This document shows positions 33,601 to 42,600 of a DNA stretch of 64,000 nt, in pieces. The DNA comes from Amoebophrya sp. A120. Taxonomy: Eukaryota > Sar > Dinophyceae > Syndiniales > Amoebophryaceae. Every line of letters begins with the position of its first letter. Position 1 is the stretch's first letter. The stretch covers positions 4,136,918 through 4,200,917 of the forward strand of contig CAJINV010000005.1 of NCBI GenBank assembly GCA_905178155.1. Direction: 5' to 3'. The notes beneath the pieces were generated by a model that was not told the origin of the DNA, made no database searches, and saw only the letters and a list, made by a program, of their open reading frames with translations. Both the position numbers and the translations under genes were made by a program.

Positions 33601-36600
33601 TGCTGCGAAGTGGTTCTATACCATAGCAACGCTGCCTCCTTCAACCCGTGCAAACTTATGTTCATAAGTAGCACGGTCCCGGGTCCTATGCCGAGTCTGC
33701 TTTTCAACTCCCGCAGGACGTCCGGCTGTGTCACGTTGCTGGGGAAATAGAACCTCGGACGGTTCTCCTCTTTAAGCCTGACACTTTTCAAGAATGCTCT
33801 TGGTACATCCCCCGAGCGAATGCGTCGGCTTTTGTTCCGGATGTGACGCAAGACATTCAAAATGAGGCTGAGGCCGTGTTCTCCCATCGTTGGCGACTCT
33901 GCCGCTGTGCTGATGCTACTGCGATGTCCACCTGGTACCACCCTAATGGCAACTTTGTAGTGCCATGGTGTGACAAGTTTCAAATCGCAGAGCGCACGCC
34001 CCGGAAGGATTCGCTCCGATGAGCACAGCTTTCCTTCAGTCCACACTTCCACCAAGTTTTCGTCAAACATCTGCCCCCACTCTTTGTTGTGGCCCTTGAC
34101 CAAGAGTTTTGGAGCGGCGAGACCCGACGGACTTTCCACAAAACTGTGATCGACGTCCGGATACTTGAGTGGGCCCTGGATGCGACGGACAACTTCGGGG
34201 TGCCTGCTGCTGTTCCTGTCAAAGATTGAAAGCAATCCCAGGTCTTCGTAGCTGAGGTTCGGGACCAGGCTCCACATGATGATCCTCAAACACTTCCCAC
34301 CGCCAGCAGCAGCGTGCTCCTCCTTGCTGTGCACAAAATCGATCTTGTGGTAGTTCCGCGCCGCAATAAATTCCTTCTGCAGCTCGGGCTTGTCAAGCGG
34401 CCTGCGTTCCTCTGGAGGAGCCCACCCGTCCATGACCTTGATGTCCTTCGCAGTGATTTGGATGCCGTCGATTTTGTTATACATCGTATGCGTGACCAGT
34501 TGGCTCAGCATGTCGTCCTCTTTCAAGATTCCAGCGTCTGCGTGCTGCAATACCTTGTGGACTGCTCGGCGATGTCCTCGCTTTGGGAATGTCATCACTT
34601 CTACCATCTCTGCGAACTCGCTTGGAATTTCATTGCTTTCATCATCGCCCTGATCTTGTTCTGCTTCTTTCAAGATATGCATGGTGGATGACCCCAGGTT
34701 CTCACGTGCAGCCGCTACTTCTTGAACCTGTTCCGTGACATTCACAAAACCAACACTCTCGAGAAGATCATCCTCGCCGCCTTCTTCCTCTCGTTCTAGG
34801 ATAGCATCGTCTTCCCTGTTGATATTTGCGCCACCTTGATCGTCCTGGAGAAAGTCGACGTCGTCAAAATTGTTTTCTCCCATCGCTGGTTCCTCGTTTT
34901 CGTCATCTTCCAGCGCAAGAGGATCGGCATTTTTGCGCTTTCGCTTGCTACCCACTCCCCGGGGGTCGGAAAGAACAAAGAAAGGACCGCGCTCGTGCGT
35001 GGAAGCTTTCTCGCGATGGATTAACTCGTCTCCATACTCCTCTCGCTTTGCCAAATTGCGACGCTGGGCTTCAAAAATTTTACCTCCTCTTTTAAAATCC
35101 AGCTCACAGAGCGGCTGCAGGCTTGTTGGAACGTCGCAGAAGGTGCCAAGGTTGTGCTGCGGGCTAATACGGTTCTCCTTTGCCGTCTGTAGTCCGCGTT
35201 TGGTCTGGATCACGTAGTCAGTTCCAGATGCACCCTTGTTCGTGTTCTTTTGGAAGATGGGGCTGACGGTATCGACGCCATGCATGTGCGGGCTGTGAGC
35301 GTTCACATACTCCCCGACCTGCATGTCTTCGCGATTAGCTGATCGAAGCCGCGCGCGACAGTTCGCGATAATTTTGCTTACCGCATCCACGTAGGATTTT
35401 TCGCACTGCATGCTCATCAGCTCGCCGAAGATTCGGGCTCGCGCTTCGTTTAAGTGTTGGATCGTGTACTCGAGATCCCCTCCGGTGAAGGTGTGCACCG
35501 CCACCGCGGCGTCGTCGGGATGAGTTGCAAGCGTGTCTCGAGCGGTTTCAATTCCCCACCATTGTTCATTTGGCGACCGACCATGGAGCCCGGTGGAAGA
35601 AGCATTTCCCAGGCACTCGCTTGCCTCGTTGAACAGCACGCGCAGCGTCATCCTCGCGAACGATGGAACTCTTCTCAGTCTCTTCGTGATTGTTTTTAGT
35701 GCGAGAATTCTCCGCTCGATTGGGTACACTGGCGCTCCGGTGGGTAGAGTGTACACTTCCCGCCCGCTGTTCGAGAGGGGAGTCCAGTCTTCCAGTCCAA
35801 TGCTCTCCATCCCCGCGCCCGCGTAGATCTTCCTCCTGATCAATTTCAAACTTAGGAAGAAGCACACGGCTCTGACGATGTCGGATTTCGTCGGGGACGC
35901 ACCGCCGTTAAACAGACGTTCGCCAAATTCGGTGAAAAGGTTGATCATCACACCGCCACGAAGCTCATCTTTCTCCTCTTCGGTGAGTTTCGAGCGTGCA
36001 GTCAGCCCCTCGAGTTTGAACTTTGTCCCGCAGACAAAAGCTCCAGACCTCTTGTCCGGAAGCGAGAGACACACAATGACCACGCACACGATTCCGCTTT
36101 CGGTCACGAAACGCGTGTCGATCAGAGTAACGCCTCCCCGCATGCCTGCAACGCACGGGTCCCACCCGGTCAACGCCTTGTTGCGTTTGGACAGTCCAAA
36201 TTTTAACCCTGCCATCGAGTCCCGTCTTACAATCGCCACAAGCTCGCCCAGTTCCTCCTGCCCGACCGTGTGCAGTCTCTTGCGACACAGGTCGTAGCAC
36301 TGTTTCTCACTTCCGACTTTTCCAGTGAGATACAGAATCTCTTGGATTGCCCGAAGTTTGCTGCGGTGCTCTTTCTTCACGAACCTGAAGCAGGAAAGAA
36401 CCGCACCAGCCCGGAGTTGCTCTTCCTCGCTATACCGGATAGCTGTTCCGTCATTGAGGAGGGTGTACTCATGGGCGAAGAGCTCCTTTGCGGTTGAGGA
36501 ATGGAAAACGACGCTCGATCTTCCGGCTCGCTTGATTCTTTCACCGACCGCGACGCTTAGACCAACTCCAGTGCCATCGATCAGGATGAGCTTGCGTCTA

Positions 36601-39600
36601 CTGTGCTCGCGCAGCATCGTGATCTTGTCGGAGATGTAGTTTTTGTCGATGCTGTCGATGAGTTCCTCGCTGAAGCCGGTACGAATCTTCTTCTCGGTCA
36701 TATCCCGAGCAAGATCGGGGAACGAGTTTTTCACCTCTTGTAGCTCAGGATCTTCATCGACGTGGATTCTGAATCCAATCCCGCGCACTGGTTCGGGTAA
36801 GTCATCGATGGTTCTGCAGGTAAAAACTCTCACTCCTTCGAGAGCTCGCGGCTGTCGGAGACGGAGCGACCCGCTCTCTTCGTTTTCTGCCTTGACTTGC
36901 TTCACATTCCCGGTCTGCACACCTGGCCCTATTTCGCCATAGTCAATTGCTTCTTCGAATTGTACAGCAGCCTCGTGGCATTCGTCGGATATTTTTCCCC
37001 GAAGACGAACAGCTCGCTCCCGTGCTTTTCCTTGTAAAGCGCCGCCGTCGTCTGCCACGTGAAAGTAGTAATCAATACTGATGTACTTGAACTTTCCTCC
37101 GGGAACTGTGGGCTGGGACTGGATGAGGTCACTTCGAGAATAATCGTTTACTAAATCTCGAACTGCCCGCTCCTGACGCTGTATGTCGATTACTCGACGC
37201 AGCCTCACCCGCTCTCTCAGCCACTCGGGCGTAAGAGGAACTTTTGTCAGGCCGAAGTCGACGACTCGGTAGACGGCGTAACCCCCGCGGTCTCCGTTTC
37301 TTTTCAGTTGCGCGGTGCTGACACGGAAGATGTTTTCTCGACTGACTTTTAGGCTGTTTTCATTTTCCAGCTGAACTTGAGGTGGTGGATCCCTCCAGCT
37401 GCGGCTCCCGCCAACCTGGTTTGCGCCCACCTCCTCGCAGACGAGAAATTCAAGAAGGATATCTCCGTGGCACTTGTTTGGTTTGCAAAAGCACCCGAGT
37501 GCTTTTCCTGCTAGTTCCGTCTTTGCATCCTGATCAAATCCTCGCTCGATGCACCACTCGCGGCACTGCTCGCAAACCTCCTGCCGTGACTCACCATGCG
37601 CCCCAACTCGAAAAGGATTCCCCCACTTGCAGTTCTTCCCGCGCCCGATGTAGCCGTGATCTTCGCTCTCGTCGAGCCACTTCTGGATGCTCTTCCAGTT
37701 GTTCCAGCTGCACCCCAGTGAATGGAGATTCACCGCAGTTGTTTTCCTAGGTGCAGTTGCTTTGCTGTTTTCGCAGGCTACAGCGAGATCGACGCCACGG
37801 TCAAACATGCGGAGCGCCATCGCTTCCTCTTGTGCACGGAAGGGCTCGCGCGGATTTTCGACGACGTGGCTGACCTGTTCAGAAACAAGGCGTGACTTTT
37901 CCTGGTAGAGTTTTTCGCGCCGAGTCTTTTCTTTGTACTGTTTTACAGTATTTGGATCGCAGTCGTAGAGGGCCGTCTTTGAACCTTTCGGCTTTAGCTT
38001 CGACGCGAATATCGGCCTGCCCCAGCTCTCCTGCGGATGCTCTTGTTGCATTTTCTGAATCACAGCGCAATCTTCTGGCTCGAGGTCGAAGCTTCGGAGA
38101 TACGCCTGATTCTCGCCGGAGAACTCTACAAGCTCGCTCCCGTCGTGACCCTCGAAGATCTCAGGTCTTCCGGGCTTCAGTACTACCGTGAAGTAGCACC
38201 TCTTGCGCATCGATCACCCAGGGCCGCGCCTTGCGGGGCTCTTGCTATATTTCGCCTAAAAAAAATCCAGGCTTGAACCTTTTTGGCGCCGGCCTGCACC
38301 CGGTGCAGCACCCCAAAGACGACGCCGACAAAAAGAGTCGGGACAAAAGCCAATCCCAGAAGCGCGTCCTGCTGCCGCTCCAATGAACTCCTTCTCAACC
38401 CGGAAGGAGAACAACAAAAAGCACCTCGACTTCGAACCACCGAAGCCACCCCCAAAGAAAAACACCCAAAAACAACAAACACTTCGCCCATGGAGGGAGG
38501 AATCCTCCCAGGCCTTATTCATGCAGACCCCACCCACACGTCGCTGGGATGCCCCATCCCGGAACCCAGATATTCCCCACCCCACCCAAGATCACAAAAC
38601 AGGGAAGCCCCGCCGCTTATGTTTTGGCCTTATATTTTTCCCTTATGTTTTTGTCTTATTGTAAGCATGATCAAGAATTTGTTCTTGACAAGCATCCCGA
38701 TCTGAATTGACTAAATTGAAATCACGATGTAAATCACGATGCTACGATGATGATTCAAAATGAGGTCTCATGAACATTGATTTGCATGAGACCTCATTTT
38801 GAATCATCATCGTAGCATCGTGATTTACATCGTGATTTCAATTTAGTCAATTCAGATCGGGATGCTTGTCAAGAACAAATTCTTGATCATGCTTACACTT
38901 ATATTTTTCCCTTATATTTTTCTCTTATATTTTTCCCTTATATTTTTGTCTTATAATTCTGTCTTATATTTCTGTCTTATATTTTCCCCTTATAAATTCT
39001 CTTATAAGTCCCGCCTATCGACCCCGAATCACGACCGCTTTATTCCTTATAAAATTTCTTATAATTCTCTTATCCGGTGGCATGAAGGATTCCTTACTGA
39101 AATCAGTAAGGAATCCTCCATGCCTCGGAATTGGCGAATTATAAGGAACAATTATAAGGAATAAAGCGACGTCGTTAGTGGGTCGATAGACGGGACTCGA
39201 AGAGAGCCCAACGCTGACCGCCCCTGCGGAGCACGTTGCGTTGTTGTCATTTCACGCGGAGATGACAACAACATGCCGAGGACGCTTCATCCGATGTTTG
39301 ACATGCAACGAGCTGGTCTTGACCACCAGCGCTCCCTTCATCCCATACCACAAATCCATCTGGATTTCCGATCGTATTGCCGCGGGAGACAATACGATGG
39401 GAAAAATGACTGCAAGACCCCCCAGAGACACACATATCCCACTCCCATGTGTAAGCGCCACCCGATCCCGGAGAGAAAAAGCGAGAGCATATGGCCAAGG
39501 CCTAGCCAGACGGGCGCGGCAACACCAAAATATCAGCGCCAAATGCGAACGGGGGCAGATGGGTCCACCATTTTGCCCTAAAGTCCAAAGAAAACAGGAG

Positions 39601-42600
39601 AACAAAAACGGGGCGCCACCACAAAGGGAAGAAAACAGCAAAAGGCTTCTGCCCTTGGCACCTGCAGCAGCGGCAGAGCACAAAAAACGAAAACCCAGAA
39701 ATTTTATAGGCATTCGATAAGCCGCCCGGCGCAGCGGCCGGCCCTGGGTGACATCGACATTCCGAAAAGGTTCGGTCCTTCACGGGTGACGGTCGCCTTT
39801 TCCATCCCGAGTGCGTACGTCCGCCCTGCTGTATCGCAGATTTTGCACGGCACTGCTATCCTCTTCAGGATGCTTCGCTGCGCACCGCCGATTCCGCGTG
39901 CTACTTCAACAGACAGCTCATCTTCTGGTAAAGTAATCCCGTGTCTTTCTGCTCTTTCAATGCAGGAAGCACAGGTCAACTCGGTGAGGTAGAGACTCAC
40001 GCTGTAGCCATCATCGAGCTGGATTGTAAACTTTTCGATCGTGAAGAGTACTTCGTCTTTGTCGTTTTTGGTCTCGGTTTTGCCTCCGGTTGCCAAAATG
40101 GTCGCGCCGTCAGCTTCTGACTCTTGGTTTGCCAAAGTGGTGTCACGTGGTACTATTTCTGCCAAAATGGCACGAGAGATGACGGGACTACTTTCTTCAA
40201 TTTCTTTACTGATAAAGTCACTGCGCCGCTCCGCGAGAATTTGTTCGATAATCGTCTCGACGTTGTTGGAAATGCTGTAGGAATTTTCGTCGAGTCCGCG
40301 GTCGGTAGAGGAAAACAAAGCTCGACGTAGTGCAAAGTTGACAAATTCGCGAAGGTCAACTTTTTCGCTTGCAAGTTCGGCAACACCCTTGCTGTTTTCC
40401 GGTTCTTCTTCTCTCGTAACCGGAGAACTCAAAACTGAAACACTTTCGCTGTCCTGCGTTGAGTTTAGTGGCTTCCGCTGTGGCCCGCCTGGAAACCCTC
40501 CCGGACCGGAAACGCCAACTCCTGGCTCATCTCGTTGCGACCGAAAGTTTCCGCGTTGTAGTAAATCGACTCCCTCTCCTTCACCGGATCTTCCTTCATG
40601 CTCAGGGCAAAAGCACGCTCAGAATCGTCCTTCTTGATCACGGAGAAGAGCACGGTGTCGATATCTCCACTTCCCAGCGCCTCGACGAGGATGGAGAGCT
40701 ACTTTTTCTTCAATGCTGGACTTGAGGAATTTTTCCGATTGCAGCAGCGACGTGACCGGCTCAATCACTTGCCCCGCTTGGATCTTTTTCTTGAAGAGGT
40801 GGCAATCCTTCTTTATGTGCTCGGGGGAGAAGCACAGACCACACACCTTCGCTTCGTATGGACAGTCGTCCGCTCCGTGCTCTGTCGAGAGACACTTACG
40901 GCAGGCGCAGCGCTGGTTGTTCTGATTGTTCTCCCACTTTCCGGCGTACTTCTGGTTGTTGGCTGGCCATTTTCCGCGCGGCTTTTTCGGATCAAGCGGG
41001 TAGCTGCTTCTCGGATTGGTTTTCGCGGCCAGAACCATTTCGCTTCCTGGTCCGAAAGTTCCAGCAACAGAAGTCGGGATGGCCGCCCCCGCCTCTTCAC
41101 AAATCGGAAAAACTTCTTCTTTTGCCATGCCGATGTCGCGGACGGTCGACTCATCATTTCCTGGCTGCAGAACACCCACACTTTCCCGCATGTTCAAGTA
41201 GTTGATGAACTCTTCCAGGTACGGCACCTCTAGGGTTGCAAAACCGGGCGCCATCATGAAGCTCATTGTCAACTCGATGGGGAAGTTGTTTACCCGTGGG
41301 CTTTCCTTGTTCTGGCACTTGGTGATGAAATCTTCCCACACACGACGCCGCTCGCGATGGTCGTCCGGGAAGGGGTTCGCGCCAGCATCCTGGGCAACAT
41401 CCACATACCGCATCAGACCCTGTTTCGGATCTTCGCCCTTTTTGAAGTAAAAGCTCTTGCACTTCTGCGCCTCGATGCGGTTCCGCACAAAACCAGCCGG
41501 GTACGCGAGGCACATCGCTTCGGACAGGTTGGCGAAGGTGTAGGCTTCGCGGAAGTTGCGCTTGAAGTAGAAGCGACGGGCCTTCTCCTTCATGGACTTC
41601 GGCGCGCAATGATAGAACTTGGAAACTTTCGCCCGATCCGCGTCGATCTCGAACAACATCTCTTCGATGATTCCGTGTTCGTTTCTCGACGGGACAAACA
41701 ATCTGCCCTCGCTGCGCTTGTTATCGTCCCGGACCAATCCCATCAAGTACTCCTCGAGGGATTCCAGCCATCCGCACAAAGCACAGCTTTCTTTGACGGT
41801 CGGCGCGGGCAGATCCGGCATTCGGTCCTTGATCAGGAGCCGACATTCGGGCGGAACACCAACAGGATCACCACTCTGCTCCTTGTAGGCGGATTCGACA
41901 GTCAACTTCGTGAAGAAGAATTTTTCTGACCGCACTACTCCGTCGCGACGGGTCCCGACAGGCAGGAGAGATTCTGCAATTCCGGGCATCTTGGGTGCCT
42001 GGATTTGGTAACCCCCGGACTGCATCATTCCCTTTCCGCCGAAGTTTCCCCCGGCACTGCTAACGCGACGGTCGAATCCAAAGTTCCCACTGGCAACTCC
42101 GGCGACACTAGGTCCTTTTCATTTCCTCCAAATCCCCCGCCCATGTCGTACTGACCCTGGTACAGGAACGGGCTGCTTCCGTAGTTTGCAAAACCGGTTC
42201 TCGTTTTTCCTTTCCCGGCAAACTGGTCGCCTTTCCCGTGTCCGTGTCCAGCGTAGGGATTGGAGTTGAAGTTTCCCCCGTACTTGCCGTATCCGGCGGT
42301 CGACCCTTCAGCACTCCCGCCATTTGCCCACCACTGTTGCTGGTTGTTTGCAGTGGCTGCGGCGGCCTGCGCCTTGTAGTTCGAGAGGAACTGCCTCAAG
42401 CGCTCCTGACGTTCCGACTCCTCTCTGGTGTCCGGGTTGAACAGCTTCTTAGCGAAGTCAGGTGCTTTCTCTTCCTCTTTTTCTTCCGGGATGGTTTCAT
42501 GGATGATGACGCTCTTTTTCTTGCTGTATTTCTCATCCAAGGGCGTCGCCATGCTGGAGAGCGAGGACTCAGCATCATCATCCTCTTCTTCATTCGGGAT

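Larger units (their letters stand above)
38211..39703. other. Palindrome-rich spacer between gag and pol ORFs
   Basis: This 1.5-kb part of the retrotransposon has no supported gene. It carries two large inverted repeats (38660-38897 and about 39005-39199) embedded in runs of the word CTTATATTTTTCC (38630-38660 and 38897-39000). It may represent one or two hairpin elements that inserted into the retrotransposon. Confidence 0.7.

Noticed and set aside
39704-40432. Aspartic protease of the retrotransposon, from the string CDTAG
   Set aside because: The residues around it do not fit the D-T/S-G active-site context and the partner motif is missing.
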